Shown one piece after another: positions 1 through 9,113 of a stretch of DNA of 64,000 nucleotides; position 1 is the first letter of the stretch; each line of letters starts with the position of its first letter. The DNA lies in NCBI RefSeq assembly GCF_001718415.1, contig NZ_CP013377.1, forward strand, positions 496,001-560,000, given 5' to 3'. This DNA comes from Burkholderia pseudomultivorans. Its GTDB lineage: Bacteria > Pseudomonadota > Gammaproteobacteria > Burkholderiales > Burkholderiaceae. The notes under the pieces were generated by a model. It worked only from the letters and a program-made list of their open reading frames with translations, was not told where the DNA came from and did no database searches. Made by a program: the position numbers and the translations under genes.

Positions 1-636
1 CTCGTCGCCGACATGCAGCTCACGCTGGTCAGCCAGGTCGTGTTCGCGCTCGCCGCGATCGGCTACGTGCTCGGGCACGTGTCGTCCGATACCGCGCGCA
101 TCGCGGCGCAGCTCACGCTCGGGATGGCCGCGATGATGCCGATCCTGCTGCTGTTCGTGCTGGTGCAGCATGCGCGGCCGTTCGAACGCGCGATGCGCGC
201 GATCAATCGCGTGACGAGCGGCAAGGTGGTCGCGCTCGTCGGCGAGTCGGCGCGGACCGACCAGTCGCTGCGGCTGATCTGGCGAAAGACCGGCATCGTG
301 GTGCGCTACGTCGCGATCTGGCAGACGCTGCAGTTCGTCGGCCATGCGCTCGAACTGTGGATCGCGCTGCGTTTTCTCGGCGCGGACGCGACCTTTGCAC
401 AGGCGCTGGTGATCGAGGCGCTGATCCAGATGCTGAGCAGCATCGCGTTCGCGATGCCGGGCGGGCTCGGCGTGCAGGAGGGCGGGTTCGTGCTGATCGG
501 CGGACTGCTCGGCTTCGATGCGCCGACCTGCCTGGCGCTGGCCGGTGCGCGGCGCGTGCGCGACCTGCTGTTCTACGTTCCCGGCCTGTTGGCGTGGCAG
601 TTCGCGGTGCGACGCCGGTCGGCGTCGCCGCGATGA
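1..636 (+). CDS. flippase-like integral membrane protein (YbhN/HpnL type), 5' end missing
   Basis: The reading frame is open from base 1, so the true start lies outside the window and the ATG at 13 is probably internal. About 210 residues are visible. They are mostly hydrophobic helices, and the segment MPGGLGVQEGGFVLIGGLLG followed by the ending ARRVRDLLFYVPGLLAWQ is typical of the C-terminal part of lysylphosphatidylglycerol-synthase-like / UPF0104 membrane proteins, which include the hopanoid-linked HpnL. The protein should sit in the inner membrane. The hopanoid link is only a family-level possibility, because the neighbouring genes that would settle it lie outside the window. The gene converges with denD, leaving only 41 bp between the stops. 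Confidence 0.72.
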   Translation, partial: LVADMQLTLVSQVVFALAAIGYVLGHVSSDTARIAAQLTLGMAAMMPILLLFVLVQHARPFERAMRAINRVTSGKVVALVGESARTDQSLRLIWRKTGIVVRYVAIWQTLQFVGHALELWIALRFLGADATFAQALVIEALIQMLSSIAFAMPGGLGVQEGGFVLIGGLLGFDAPTCLALAGARRVRDLLFYVPGLLAWQFAVRRRSASPR

Positions 637-677
637 ACGGCGGTGCACCGCCGCATGCGGCGACGGTGCGCGGCGCA

Positions 678-1649
678 TCAGCGCCGTTCGTCTTCGATAT
701 GGCTGCGGATCACGTCCGCGAACGACGTGTCGCCCTTGAGGCCGAGCGCTTCGGCGCGCGTCGTGTCCCAGCGGCCGGGCCAGCTGCCGACGATCTTCTC
801 GACGCGTTCGTCCGGCTCATGACGGATCCGCTTCACGACTTCGTCGCCCGCCACGTCGCGCAGTGCGGCGATCATCTCGTCGACCGAGACCGACAGGCCG
901 GGCAGGTTGATCACGCGCTTGTTGCCGAGCTGCGCGCCGTCGAGCTCGCAGCCCGCGACGAGCGCATCGATCGCGCCGCGCGGCGACAGCAGCCACAGCC
1001 GCGTCGAGCCCGGCACCGGGCACACGCTTTCCTCGCCGTTCAGCGGTTCGCGGATGATGCCGCTCGCGAACGACGACGCGGCCGCGTTCGGCCGACCGGG
1101 CCGCACGCTGATGGTCGGCAGGCGCAGCACGCGGCCGTCGACGAAGCCGCGTCGCGCGTAGTCGCACAGCAGCAGCTCGGCGATCGCCTTCTCGGCGCCG
1201 TACGACGATTGCGGATTCAGCGCGGTGTCGTCCTGCACGACCTCGGGCAGCGTGCCGCCGTAGACGGCGACCGAGCTCGTGAACACGACGCGCGGCTGGT
1301 GGCCGCGTGCGCGGCACACTTCGAGCAGCGCGCGCGACGCGTCGAGATTGATCCGCATGCCGAGATCGAAGTCGGCTTCCGCCTGCCCGCTGACGATCGC
1401 CGCGAGATGAAAGATCGCGCCCGTCTGCGTGTCGATCGCGCTTTCCAGCACCGCGCGATCGGCGATGTCGCCGACGATCGACGTCACGCGCGCATCGCCG
1501 AAATCGCTTCCCTTGACGACGTCGAGCAGGACCAGCTCGTCGATCTTCTCGGGACGGCCGCCGGGGCCGGTCAGCTCGCCGCGCTCGAGCAGCTTGCGCG
1601 CGAGGCGCTGGCCGAGAAAGCCGGCGCCGCCGGTGATCAGTACTTTCAT
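678..1649 (-). CDS. denD: D-erythronate dehydrogenase (extended SDR / NAD-dependent epimerase fold)
   Basis: This 323-residue protein starts MKVLITGGAGFLGQRLARKL, an N-terminal GxxGxxG NAD site, and carries the catalytic Ser-Tyr-Lys set around SSYGAEK near residue 150. Size and fold fit DenD, which oxidises D-erythronate to the 2-oxo acid in the Ralstonia-type pathway. The assignment depends on context: it is the last gene of an operon with ltnD, otnK, otnC and otnI, the exact set described for D-erythronate, D-threonate and L-threonate catabolism. Another sugar-acid or nucleotide-sugar epimerase would be the alternative if the gene stood alone. Cytoplasmic. It lies 28 bp after otnI and is probably co-transcribed with it. 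Confidence 0.85.
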   Translation of the reverse strand: MKVLITGGAGFLGQRLARKLLERGELTGPGGRPEKIDELVLLDVVKGSDFGDARVTSIVGDIADRAVLESAIDTQTGAIFHLAAIVSGQAEADFDLGMRINLDASRALLEVCRARGHQPRVVFTSSVAVYGGTLPEVVQDDTALNPQSSYGAEKAIAELLLCDYARRGFVDGRVLRLPTISVRPGRPNAAASSFASGIIREPLNGEESVCPVPGSTRLWLLSPRGAIDALVAGCELDGAQLGNKRVINLPGLSVSVDEMIAALRDVAGDEVVKRIRHEPDERVEKIVGSWPGRWDTTRAEALGLKGDTSFADVIRSHIEDERR

Positions 1650-1677
1650 GGTGTGAATCCTCTTCGGAATGCTTGAA

Positions 1678-2454
1678 TTACAGGTAGGCGCGCAGCCAGC
1701 CGAGTCCTTCCGACGTGCCGGCCTTCGGTCGGTACTCGCAGCCGATCCAGCCGTCGTAGCCGAGCGCGTCGATCAGCTCGAACAGATACGGGTAGTTGAG
1801 TTCGCCGAGGTCCGGCTCGTGACGCTCGGGCACGCCCGCGATCTGGATATGGCCGATGCCGGCGAAGTCGCGCCTGAGCTTCATCGCGAGATCGCCTTCG
1901 ACGATCTGGCAGTGATAGCAGTCGAACTGCACCTTCACGTTCGGCGCGCCGATGTCCGCGCAGAGCGCGTGCGCATCGTCCTGCCGGCTCACGAAATAGC
2001 CGGGCATGTCGCGCTGGTTGATCGGCTCGATCAGGACCGTGATGCCGTGCGCGGCGGCGGCCTGCGCCGCGTGGCGCAGGTTCGCGACATAGGTGTCGCG
2101 ATGGCGCGCGCGGTCGGCGCCCGGCGCGACCAGGCCGGCCATCACGTGCAGCTTCTTGTTGCCGAGCACGCGCGCATAGTCGAGCGCCTGGTCGATGCCG
2201 CGCCGGAACTCGTCCTCGCGGCCCGGCAGCGACGCGATGCCGCGTTCGCCGGCGGCCCAGTCGCCGGGCGGCGCGTTGAACAGCGCCTGTTCGAGGCCGT
2301 GCGCGTCGAGGCGCGCGCGGATGTCGTCGGCGGAGAAGTCGTACGGGAACAGGTACTCGACGGCCTTGAAGCCGTCGTGGGCGGCAGCGGCGAAGCGTTC
2401 GAGGAACGCATGCTCGTTGTACATCATCGAGAGGTTGGCGGCGAAGCGTGGCAT
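1678..2454 (-). CDS. otnI: 2-oxo-tetronate isomerase (hydroxypyruvate isomerase family)
   Basis: The 258-residue product is a single TIM-barrel of the Hyi/xylose-isomerase-like family. Visible acidic metal or catalytic positions are the Glu in [15 protein letters not shown], the Asp in [10 protein letters not shown] and the Glu near the C-terminus in WIGCEYRPK. OtnI interconverts 2-oxo- and 3-oxo-tetronate, linking the DenD product to the kinase OtnK. Its place between the transporter and denD in a complete otn operon supports this over plain hydroxypyruvate isomerase, which has the same fold and cannot be separated by sequence alone here. A short stem-loop lies just upstream, between this gene and the transporter gene. 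Confidence 0.85.
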   Translation of the reverse strand: MPRFAANLSMMYNEHAFLERFAAAAHDGFKAVEYLFPYDFSADDIRARLDAHGLEQALFNAPPGDWAAGERGIASLPGREDEFRRGIDQALDYARVLGNKKLHVMAGLVAPGADRARHRDTYVANLRHAAQAAAAHGITVLIEPINQRDMPGYFVSRQDDAHALCADIGAPNVKVQFDCYHCQIVEGDLAMKLRRDFAGIGHIQIAGVPERHEPDLGELNYPYLFELIDALGYDGWIGCEYRPKAGTSEGLGWLRAYL

Positions 2455-2480
2455 GGCGACGGGTCCAGTGAATGAAGGGG

Positions 2481-2501
2481 GCGGGGCGCCGCGCGCCCCG
2501 C
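2481..2501 (-). other. intercistronic stem-loop between transporter gene and otnI
   Basis: Arms GCGGGGCG (2481-2488) and CGCCCCGC (2494-2501) are perfect complements around a 5-nt loop. The element sits in the 58-bp gap between the MFS stop and the otnI start. There is no T-run on the minus-strand side, so it looks like a processing or stability element, or a weak attenuator within the operon, not a full terminator. Confidence 0.45.
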
Positions 2502-2512
2502 GTCGAACGGGC

Positions 2513-3838
2513 TCAGCGGTTCACGAGTTTCGCGGGCGTGAGCCACACGGCGATCGCGCCGATCACGAGCATCCCGGCCAGCACGTACATGCCGGACGAC
2601 GTGCTGTGCGTGAGGTCCTTCAGATAGCCGATCACGTAGGGGCTCGCGAAGCCGGCGAGATTGCCGACCGAGTTGATGATCGCGATCCCGGCCGCGGCGG
2701 CGCTGCCGGCGAGGAACGCGGTCGGCAGCGACCAGAACAGCGGCGCGCAGGTCAGCACGCCGCCTGCCGCGAGCGACAGGAACACGATCGACACGACCGT
2801 ATTGTGCGAATACGACGCGGCGACTGCAAACCCGACCGCGCCCATCAGCGCGGGCACGATCAGGTGCCAGCGGCGTTCGCGGCGCTTGTCCGCGCTGTGG
2901 CCGAACAGGTTCATCACGACGATCGCGACGACGAACGGAATCGCCGACAGCAGCCCGATCTGGAGCGTATCGGTGATGCCCGTCGATTTTACGAGCGTCG
3001 GCATCCAGAACGTGAGGCCGTACTGGCCCGTGACGAACGCGAAGTAGATCAGCGACATCCACCACATGCGCGGGTCGGCGAACACGGCCTTCAGCGAATG
3101 GCCGTGCTTCTGCTGCTCCTGCGGCTGCGCGGCGATCTCGTCCTCGAGCAGCTGCTTTTCGCGCTCGTTCAGCCACTTCGCGCTGCGAATGTTGTTGTCG
3201 AGATAGAGGATCGTCGCGATGCCGACCAGCACCGCCGGCACGGCTTCGATCATGAACATCCATTGCCAGCCGTGGAAGCCCGAGCCGCCGTGGAATGTCT
3301 CCATGATCCAGCCGGACAGCGGATTGCCGAAGATGCCCGACACCGGAATCGCGGACATGAACACCGCGATGATCTTCGCGCGGCGGTGCGACGGGAACCA
3401 GTACGTCAGGTACAGGATCACGCCCGGATAGAAGCCCGCTTCCGCGAGGCCGAGCAGGAAGCGCAGCACGTAGAACTGGGTCGGCGTCTTCACGAACGCG
3501 AACAGCGCGGACAGCAGCCCCCACGTGATCATGATCCGCGCGATCCAGATGCGTGCGCCGATCCGGTGCATCAGCATGTTGCTCGGCAGTTCGAACAGGA
3601 AGTAGCCGAGGAAGAAGATGCCCGCGCCGAGCCCGAACACGGTTTCGCTGAACGCGAGATCCTGCGACATCTGCAGCTTCGCGAAGCCGACGTTGACGCG
3701 GTCCAGATACGCGACCACGTAGCAGAGCATCAGGAACGGCACGATGCGCCAGAACACTTTCTTGTAGGTGAGGTCAAGCTCGGCCGCGCTGGCGGCCGCG
3801 GCGGGCGTACGGCCTGCGGCCGCGTCGAGAGCAGTCAT
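2513..3838 (-). CDS. MFS transporter, anion:cation symporter type (probable tetronate uptake)
   Basis: This 441-residue protein has the pattern of twelve hydrophobic segments. Near the N-terminus is the typical ACS-family stretch [20 protein letters not shown], and a cytoplasmic loop after helix 2 precedes [18 protein letters not shown]. Such proteins import organic acids such as tartrate, phthalate, hexuronates and sugar acids by symport. Its position inside the otn operon points to erythronate or threonate as substrate (inference). I chose the ATG at 3838 because it follows a GGAG site at a proper distance and opens directly into the conserved protein. The open frame runs further upstream but without family similarity. 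Confidence 0.85.
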   Translation of the reverse strand: MTALDAAAGRTPAAAASAAELDLTYKKVFWRIVPFLMLCYVVAYLDRVNVGFAKLQMSQDLAFSETVFGLGAGIFFLGYFLFELPSNMLMHRIGARIWIARIMITWGLLSALFAFVKTPTQFYVLRFLLGLAEAGFYPGVILYLTYWFPSHRRAKIIAVFMSAIPVSGIFGNPLSGWIMETFHGGSGFHGWQWMFMIEAVPAVLVGIATILYLDNNIRSAKWLNEREKQLLEDEIAAQPQEQQKHGHSLKAVFADPRMWWMSLIYFAFVTGQYGLTFWMPTLVKSTGITDTLQIGLLSAIPFVVAIVVMNLFGHSADKRRERRWHLIVPALMGAVGFAVAASYSHNTVVSIVFLSLAAGGVLTCAPLFWSLPTAFLAGSAAAAGIAIINSVGNLAGFASPYVIGYLKDLTHSTSSGMYVLAGMLVIGAIAVWLTPAKLVNR

Positions 3839-3956
3839 CGTCGTCTCCAAAGGTGGCGAGTGCCGGCGGCGCGCACGCTGCCGGTCGTAGGTGTGTGTGC
3901 TGACGGAAAGGCCCGCGCACACGGCGGGCATGGGATTCGGGCGGCGGCGCGCCGGG

Positions 3957-4595
3957 CTACCAGCGCGCGCCGAAGGCCTGGCGCAGCGCGTCGAGCGCCG
4001 CGTCGGACAGCGGCTCGGGTTTCGGGTTCGTCATCAGCCACAGCCGCGCGGTTTCCTCGAGCTCTTCGAGCGCATACGACGCGTGCGACACCGAGGGTCC
4101 CCACATCACCGGGCCGAGACGGTCGAGCAGCACGCCGCGCACGCGCTCGGCGAGCGCCGCGACCTCGGCCGCGACGTCGGGGTCGCCCGGACGCCGATAG
4201 CGGATCAGCGGAATGTGGCCGACCTTCATCACGTAGTACGGCGTGATCGGCGGCAGCACGTCGGTGTCGCGCCACACGCCCGCGAGCGTCAGCGCGACGA
4301 GGTGCGTCGAATGCGTGTGGACGATGCCGTTCGCCTCGGCGTTGCGCGCATAGATGCCGCGATGCAGCGTCAGCGTCTTCGACGGCTTGCCGCCCGACAC
4401 GGCCCGGCCGTTCGGGTCGACCTTCGCGATGTCGTTCGGGTCGAGCCGGCCGAGGCACGCGTCGGTCGGCGTGATCAGCCAGCCGTCGGGCAGGCGCGCG
4501 CTGATGTTGCCCGCGCTGCCGACCGCGTGGCCGCGCGCGTACAGGCTCGCGCCGACGACGCAGATTTCCTCGCGCAGTTTCGCTTCGGTGCTCAT
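3957..4595 (-). CDS. otnC: 3-oxo-tetronate 4-phosphate decarboxylase (class II aldolase/adducin family)
   Basis: The 212-residue product is a class II aldolase/adducin-fold enzyme. It begins LREEICVVGASLYARGHAVGSAGNIS, the usual phosphate-binding start, and carries the zinc-site signature GIVHTHSTHLVAL with paired histidines and a later HIP histidine. OtnC decarboxylates 3-oxo-tetronate 4-phosphate to dihydroxyacetone phosphate, feeding glycolysis. Its ATG overlaps the otnK stop as ATGA (4595-4592), so the kinase and decarboxylase are translationally coupled, which fits their consecutive reactions. L-fuculose-phosphate aldolase and ribulose-5-phosphate epimerase share this fold, but the kinase neighbour argues for OtnC. 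Confidence 0.9.
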   Translation of the reverse strand: MSTEAKLREEICVVGASLYARGHAVGSAGNISARLPDGWLITPTDACLGRLDPNDIAKVDPNGRAVSGGKPSKTLTLHRGIYARNAEANGIVHTHSTHLVALTLAGVWRDTDVLPPITPYYVMKVGHIPLIRYRRPGDPDVAAEVAALAERVRGVLLDRLGPVMWGPSVSHASYALEELEETARLWLMTNPKPEPLSDAALDALRQAFGARW

Positions 4596-5881
4596 CGTGC
4601 GGCTCCGTCGAGTGCGCGCAGCGCCTTGTCGAAAAAGTCGAGCGCGCCGAAATTGCCGGACTTCAGCGCGAGGCCGAGCGGCTGCGCGTCGATGGTCGCG
4701 GTGGCCGGCACACCCGGATCGATCTGCGCGCCGATCTGCAGCGACTTCACGTCGAGCGCCTGCACGACCGCGCCGGACGTCTCGCCGCCCGCCACGACGA
4801 ACTTGCGTACGCCGAGTTCGCGCAGGCCTTTCGCGATCGCCGCGAGCGTGCTTTCGACGAGATGGCCGGCCGCCTCGACGCCGAGCGCTTGCTGCACGGC
4901 CTTCACCTCGTCGGGCGTTGCGGTCGCATAGATCAGCACCGGTTCCGGCAGATGCGAGCGCGCGAACGCGAGCGCCTGCTCGACGACGGGTTCGCCGCGC
5001 GCGGCCGCGAGCGGGTCGATCCGAAAGCCCGGCCGTTGCGCGCACCACGCGGCGACCTGCGCGTTGGTCGCCTTCGACGCGCTGCCGGCGAGCACCGTCG
5101 CGAGCCCGTCGATGCGCGGCAGCGACGCGGCGTTGTCGCGTTCGGGCAGCAGCCCCGCGCGGCGGAAGTTGGCGGGCAGGCCGAGCGCGACGCCCGAGCC
5201 GCCGGTGACGAGCGGCAGGTTCGCACAGGCTTCGCCGAGCACGTGGAGGTCGCGGTCCGACAGCGCATCGGCGATCGCGAAGCGCGCGCCGTCGGCGCGC
5301 AGCGCGTCGATCCGTGCCCGCACGTCGGCCGCGCCGAGCGCGATCGTGTCGTAGCGGATCAGCCCGACCTGCGACGCCGTCTGCCGCTGCAGCACGCGTA
5401 CGAGGTTCGCGTCCTTCATCGGCGTGAGCGGATGGTTTTCCATCCCCGATTCGTTCAGCAGCACGTCGCCGACGAACAGGTGGCCGCGATAGATCGTGCG
5501 GCCGTTCTCGGGGAAGGCCGGACAGGCGATCGCGAAGCCGCCGCCGGCCGCGTCGAGCAGCGCGTCGGCGACCGGGCCGATATTGCCCGCGTCGGTCGAG
5601 TCGAAGGTCGAGCAGTACTTGAAGAAGAACTGCCGGCATCCTTGCGCGCGCAACCATTCGTATGCGGCGAGCGACTGCGCGACGGCATCGGCGGCAGGGA
5701 TCGTGCGCGACTTCAGCGCGACGACGATCGCGTCGGCGTCGATCGATGCGGATTCGGCCGGCACGCCGATCGTCTGCACGGTGCGCATGCCGCTCTTGAC
5801 GAGCATGTTCGCGAGATCGGTCGCGCCGGTGAAATCGTCGGCGATGCAGCCGAGCAGGGGACGGGAAGCGGAAGCGGTCAT
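4592..5881 (-). CDS. otnK: 3-oxo-tetronate kinase (four-carbon acid sugar kinase)
   Basis: This 429-residue protein matches the two-domain four-carbon acid sugar kinase family (formerly DUF1537). The N-terminal substrate domain opens LLGCIADDFTGATDLANML. The C-terminal nucleotide domain has the glycine-rich segment FVVAGGETSGAVVQAL, and a VTGGSGVALGLP strand lies between them. It phosphorylates 3-oxo-tetronate at C4 using ATP. The start at 5881 is the first ATG before the conserved ADDFTGA motif, and the codons upstream in the same frame do not resemble the family. It lies 14 bp after ltnD and overlaps otnC by 4 bp. Confidence 0.92.
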   Translation of the reverse strand: MTASASRPLLGCIADDFTGATDLANMLVKSGMRTVQTIGVPAESASIDADAIVVALKSRTIPAADAVAQSLAAYEWLRAQGCRQFFFKYCSTFDSTDAGNIGPVADALLDAAGGGFAIACPAFPENGRTIYRGHLFVGDVLLNESGMENHPLTPMKDANLVRVLQRQTASQVGLIRYDTIALGAADVRARIDALRADGARFAIADALSDRDLHVLGEACANLPLVTGGSGVALGLPANFRRAGLLPERDNAASLPRIDGLATVLAGSASKATNAQVAAWCAQRPGFRIDPLAAARGEPVVEQALAFARSHLPEPVLIYATATPDEVKAVQQALGVEAAGHLVESTLAAIAKGLRELGVRKFVVAGGETSGAVVQALDVKSLQIGAQIDPGVPATATIDAQPLGLALKSGNFGALDFFDKALRALDGAAR

Positions 5882-5895
5882 GGCGAAAGCGGGAG

Positions 5896-6786
5896 TCAGC
5901 GGGCAGGCGGCAGCGTGATGCCGGGGAAGGTCTTGATCACGGCGGAATCGTCCTCGCCGCCGTGGCCGGCGCTCGATGCGCTCATGAACATCTGGTGCGC
6001 GGTGGCCGACAGCGGCAGCGGGAATTTGCTGCGGCGGGCGGTGTCGAGCACGAGGCCGAGATCCTTGACAAAGATGTCGACGGCCGACAGCGGCGTGTAG
6101 TCGCCGTTCAGGATGTGCGGCACGCGGTTCTCGAACATCCACGAATTGCCGGCGCTGTGCGTGATCACGTCGTACAGCGCATCGGGATCGACGCCTTCGC
6201 GCAGGCCGAGCGCCATCGCTTCAGCGGCCGCCGCGATATGCACGCCGGCCAGCAGCTGGTTGATGATCTTCACCTTCGAGCCGACGCCGTGCGCATCGCC
6301 GAGCCGGTAGACCTTGCCGGCGATCGCGGCGAGCACGTCTTCGCAGGCTGCGTACGCGGCGGCGGGGCCCGAGGTCATCATCGTCATCTCGCCCGAGGCC
6401 GCGCGCGCGGCGCCGCCCGATACCGGCGCGTCGAGCATCTGCAGGCTGGCGGCCTCGATGCGCGCGCCGAGCGAGACCGCGAATTCGGGCGCGACGGTCG
6501 CGCTCGCGATCACGACGCCGCCCGGCTTCATCGACGCGACCGCGCCGTGTTCGCCGAACAGGACCGTTTCCGTCTGCGCGGCATTGACGACGAGCGTGAC
6601 GACGACGTCGCACTGCGCGCCGAGTTCGGCCGGCGTCGCGCAGGCGATGCCGCCTTCGGCCGCGAAGGCCTGCAGCACGTGATCGCGCACGTCGCACGCG
6701 TGCACGCGGAAACCCGCGCGCAGCAGCGAGCGGGCGACGCCGAGGCCCATCGCGCCGAGGCCGATGACTCCAACATTTCGTGACAT
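5896..6786 (-). CDS. ltnD: L-threonate dehydrogenase (beta-hydroxyacid dehydrogenase family)
   Basis: The 296-residue enzyme has an N-terminal Rossmann motif GVIGLGAMGLGVARSLL, the substrate-binding segment DAPVSGGAARAASGEM and the catalytic lysine in VKIINQLLAG. Together these place it in the 3-hydroxyisobutyrate / tartronate-semialdehyde / L-threonate dehydrogenase family. With otnK and otnC beside it, L-threonate oxidation to 2-oxo-tetronate is the best reading. The frame also opens with a TTG at 6792, but the ATG at 6786 gives the usual MSRNVGVIG start, with an AAGG at a plausible distance. It is the first structural gene after the regulator. Confidence 0.88.
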   Translation of the reverse strand: MSRNVGVIGLGAMGLGVARSLLRAGFRVHACDVRDHVLQAFAAEGGIACATPAELGAQCDVVVTLVVNAAQTETVLFGEHGAVASMKPGGVVIASATVAPEFAVSLGARIEAASLQMLDAPVSGGAARAASGEMTMMTSGPAAAYAACEDVLAAIAGKVYRLGDAHGVGSKVKIINQLLAGVHIAAAAEAMALGLREGVDPDALYDVITHSAGNSWMFENRVPHILNGDYTPLSAVDIFVKDLGLVLDTARRSKFPLPLSATAHQMFMSASSAGHGGEDDSAVIKTFPGITLPPAR

Positions 6787-6846
6787 GGTCAAAACCTTGA
6801 TCGATTCGGGGAGAGGCGGCGTCCGCGGCAGCGGAGGCCGCCCGGT

Positions 6847-7551
6847 TCAACAGATGCCGGCTTCCGCGAGGCGGCGCGCGGCGTTGTACATGTGCGTGCG
6901 CGCCGCGTTGCGCGCCGCCATCGGGTCGCGCGCGCGGATCGCGTCGGCGATCGCCGCGTGTTCCTCGCGCACCTGCCGCGAGAAATCCTCGCGCGTCGCT
7001 TCGTTGCGGCGCGTGACTTTCACGCCGGCTTCGAGGTACTGGTTCAGGAACTGCAGCGTCTTCAGGAAATAGGGGTTGCCGGTGACGGCGGCGATCGTGC
7101 GGTGGAACGCGACGTCCTCGGCGACGCCGTCGCGCCCTTCGGCGACCGCGTCGTCGATCTTGCGCAGCGCGTCGTCGATGTCGGCCATGTCGTCGTCGGT
7201 GTGGTGCAGCGCGGCCTCGGCCGCGACCTCGGCCTCGATCGCACGGCGTACCGCGAGCAGGTGCGGCAGCGAACTCGCCTCGACCGCTTCCGCGTAGTCG
7301 ATCCGCAGCGGGCGGATCGCGCCGTGCTGGTTCACGTATACGCCGCTGCCCTGGCGCGGCTCGACGACGCCTTCGTTCTTCAGGCGCGAGATCGCCTCGC
7401 GGATCACGGTGCGGCTGACGCCGAATTCCTGGGCGAGCACGGCTTCGGTCGGCAGCTTGCCGGTGGCCGCAAAGCTGCCGACCTCGATCTGCTTCAGCAG
7501 TTGCTGCGCGACGTGATCGCTCATCGCGCGGGCCGGAATTTTCTCGAACAT
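6847..7551 (-). CDS. FCD-domain GntR (FadR subfamily) transcriptional regulator of the otn operon
   Basis: The 234-residue protein has an N-terminal winged helix (about residues 10-75, with GKLPTEAVLAQEFGVSRTVI and the wing RQGSGVYV) and an all-helical C-terminal FCD ligand domain with the metal-binding His pattern around FHRTIAAVTGNPYF. It is the promoter-proximal gene of the four-carbon acid operon and probably represses it, released by a sugar acid (inference from position). An inverted repeat TTGTA-N17-TACAA lies directly upstream. The start MFEKIPARAMSDHVAQQL is the normal beginning of this family. Confidence 0.88.
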   Translation of the reverse strand: MFEKIPARAMSDHVAQQLLKQIEVGSFAATGKLPTEAVLAQEFGVSRTVIREAISRLKNEGVVEPRQGSGVYVNQHGAIRPLRIDYAEAVEASSLPHLLAVRRAIEAEVAAEAALHHTDDDMADIDDALRKIDDAVAEGRDGVAEDVAFHRTIAAVTGNPYFLKTLQFLNQYLEAGVKVTRRNEATREDFSRQVREEHAAIADAIRARDPMAARNAARTHMYNAARRLAEAGIC

Positions 7552-7562
7552 GGCGTCCAGGT

Positions 7563-7589
7563 TTGTAAGGTGATTGGGTCATCATACAA
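7563..7589. promoter_or_regulatory. inverted repeat upstream of the otn regulator, candidate operator
   Basis: TTGTA (7563-7567) and TACAA (7585-7589) form inverted arms 12 bp upstream of the regulator start, in an AT-richer patch of this GC-rich region. FadR-type GntR proteins usually bind short dyads of this kind. On the minus strand TATGAT at 7586-7581 could also serve as a -10 element, which would place the operator inside the promoter. Confidence 0.45.
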
Positions 7590-7655
7590 ATTTGGGCGAG
7601 TGCGAGCATCCGGGATAACCCTCGGTTAACGGGGCTCAACGTCGGCTAAATTGAG

Positions 7656-7669
7656 TGGAACCGGTTCCA
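7656..7669. promoter_or_regulatory. perfect 14-bp palindrome, LacI/GalR-type operator look-alike
   Basis: TGGAACCGGTTCCA is a perfect palindrome with the central CG step usual in LacI/GalR operators. It lies 105 bp upstream of the otn regulator start and 98 bp beyond the stop of the GlxA-type gene. No LacI-family gene is in the window, so the binding protein would be encoded elsewhere. Confidence 0.4.
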
Positions 7670-7766
7670 AAAGACGTCAAACGGACGCGATTCGGACGGT
7701 TTTGCCGATGGGTGGGGGAGTTTCCTCTGGACGACTTGCGGCCGCGGGCAGCGCCGGCGCCGGCCG

Positions 7767-8843
7767 TCAGTCGACGATGTCCTCGGCCGCGTCGGCCATC
7801 GGCGCATCGTGCGTCGCGTCCGCCGTCGCGCCTTCGCCGCCGCGCTCGCGATACGCTGCCGGCGGCACGCCGAACTGCTTGCGGAATTCGCGCCCGAGGT
7901 GCGATGCATCGGCGAAGCCGCAGCTGCTCGCGATGTCGGCGACCGTGCGGTCCGAGCTGGTCAGCAGCCACGCGGCCGTGCGCAGCCGCACCTGCTTCGC
8001 GAACGCCTGCGGGCTCTTGCCGGTCTCGGCCTTGAACAGCCGTTCCAGCTGCCGGGTCGACAGGTCGAGCTTGCACGCGAGTTCGTCGAGCGGCAGCGCG
8101 CGCCCGACGTGCTGTTCCATCAGAAGAATCGCGCGCTTGACCTTCGGATGCGTCGCGGGTTCGAGGCCCGGCGGATGCGGCTGCGGCGCGTTGCCCTTCT
8201 GCATCTCGCCGACCAGCAGGATGCGCAGCGCCTTCTGCACGGTCGCATGGTCGAAGTGGCGCAGCAAAATCGCCGCGGCGACGTCGATCGATGCGCGGCC
8301 GCCCGAGCAGGTGATCCGGCGCCGGTCGATCACGAACAGCCGGTCGGCGATCAGCAGGTCCGGATCGGCGTTCGGGAAGCGTTCGATGAAGTCCCAGTAG
8401 TGGAACCAGCTCACGCAGGTGCGGTAGCCGTCGAGCACGCCGGCGCGCATCAGCGTAAACACGCCCGTGCAGATCCCGACGATCGTCGCGCCGCGCGCAG
8501 CCGCGCGGCGGATGAAGTCGAGCGTTTCGGGGCCGGCTTGCGGCCCGGAGTGCAGCAGCCCGCCGACGACGACCACGTAATCGAACGGCTCGGCCGCGTC
8601 GAACGTCTCCCACGGCGTGATCTGGATCCCGCAGCTCGCGCGCACCGGCGCGAGCGTATCGCCGATCACGCTCCACGCGCAGCGCACGGGCTTGCTGTAG
8701 TCGCCGTCGTCGGCCGACAGCCGCAGCATGTCGACGAACCCGGAGAACGCGGTCAACGTGAAATTCGGCAGCAGCACGATGCCGAAGCGGATGCGCTGCG
8801 GCGCGGGTTCTGCGAGGGGGGAAGCGGGTACGTCGGGTGTCAT
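7767..8843 (-). CDS. GlxA-family AraC-type transcriptional regulator (sarcosine/betaine type)
   Basis: This 358-residue regulator has an N-terminal DJ-1/PfpI-like domain (about residues 18-190, with the elbow [13 protein letters not shown] holding the Cys) and a C-terminal AraC double helix-turn-helix (about 235-335, ending [21 protein letters not shown]). Proteins of this architecture include GbdR and SouR, activators of glycine betaine, dimethylglycine and sarcosine catabolism. It is divergent from sdaA-sox with 270 bp between the starts, so it very probably activates that operon in response to sarcosine or a relative. Which of the two named regulators it corresponds to cannot be decided from sequence. 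Confidence 0.88.
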   Translation of the reverse strand: MTPDVPASPLAEPAPQRIRFGIVLLPNFTLTAFSGFVDMLRLSADDGDYSKPVRCAWSVIGDTLAPVRASCGIQITPWETFDAAEPFDYVVVVGGLLHSGPQAGPETLDFIRRAAARGATIVGICTGVFTLMRAGVLDGYRTCVSWFHYWDFIERFPNADPDLLIADRLFVIDRRRITCSGGRASIDVAAAILLRHFDHATVQKALRILLVGEMQKGNAPQPHPPGLEPATHPKVKRAILLMEQHVGRALPLDELACKLDLSTRQLERLFKAETGKSPQAFAKQVRLRTAAWLLTSSDRTVADIASSCGFADASHLGREFRKQFGVPPAAYRERGGEGATADATHDAPMADAAEDIVD

Positions 8844-9113
8844 TGCAGCCAGTCTCGTTACGCCGGGCGGGCGGTCTCACGCCATTCAGGATACGGCAAG
8901 CGGAGGGCGACGGGGCAACGCGCATGCGGCGCGTCGGCCCGACTTGTCGTTTTGCGTCGCGAACCATCGCCAAAGCGCACTTTCGGGCCACGGGGCCGCG
9001 CGCTTGGCGGCGGTATCCCACGCCGATGCCGTTTTTGTTCTATCGGCGGATTTTACGCTTTGATGTACTGGCGTCCAGCGTCACTTCGCCTGTATCCACT
9101 CAAAGGAAGCCAG

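Noticed and set aside
3839..3956. Stem GCCCGC/GCGGGC (3911-3929) between the transporter gene and otnC as a terminator
   Set aside because: Only 6 bp, no T-run, and the genes on both sides belong to one pathway and strand.
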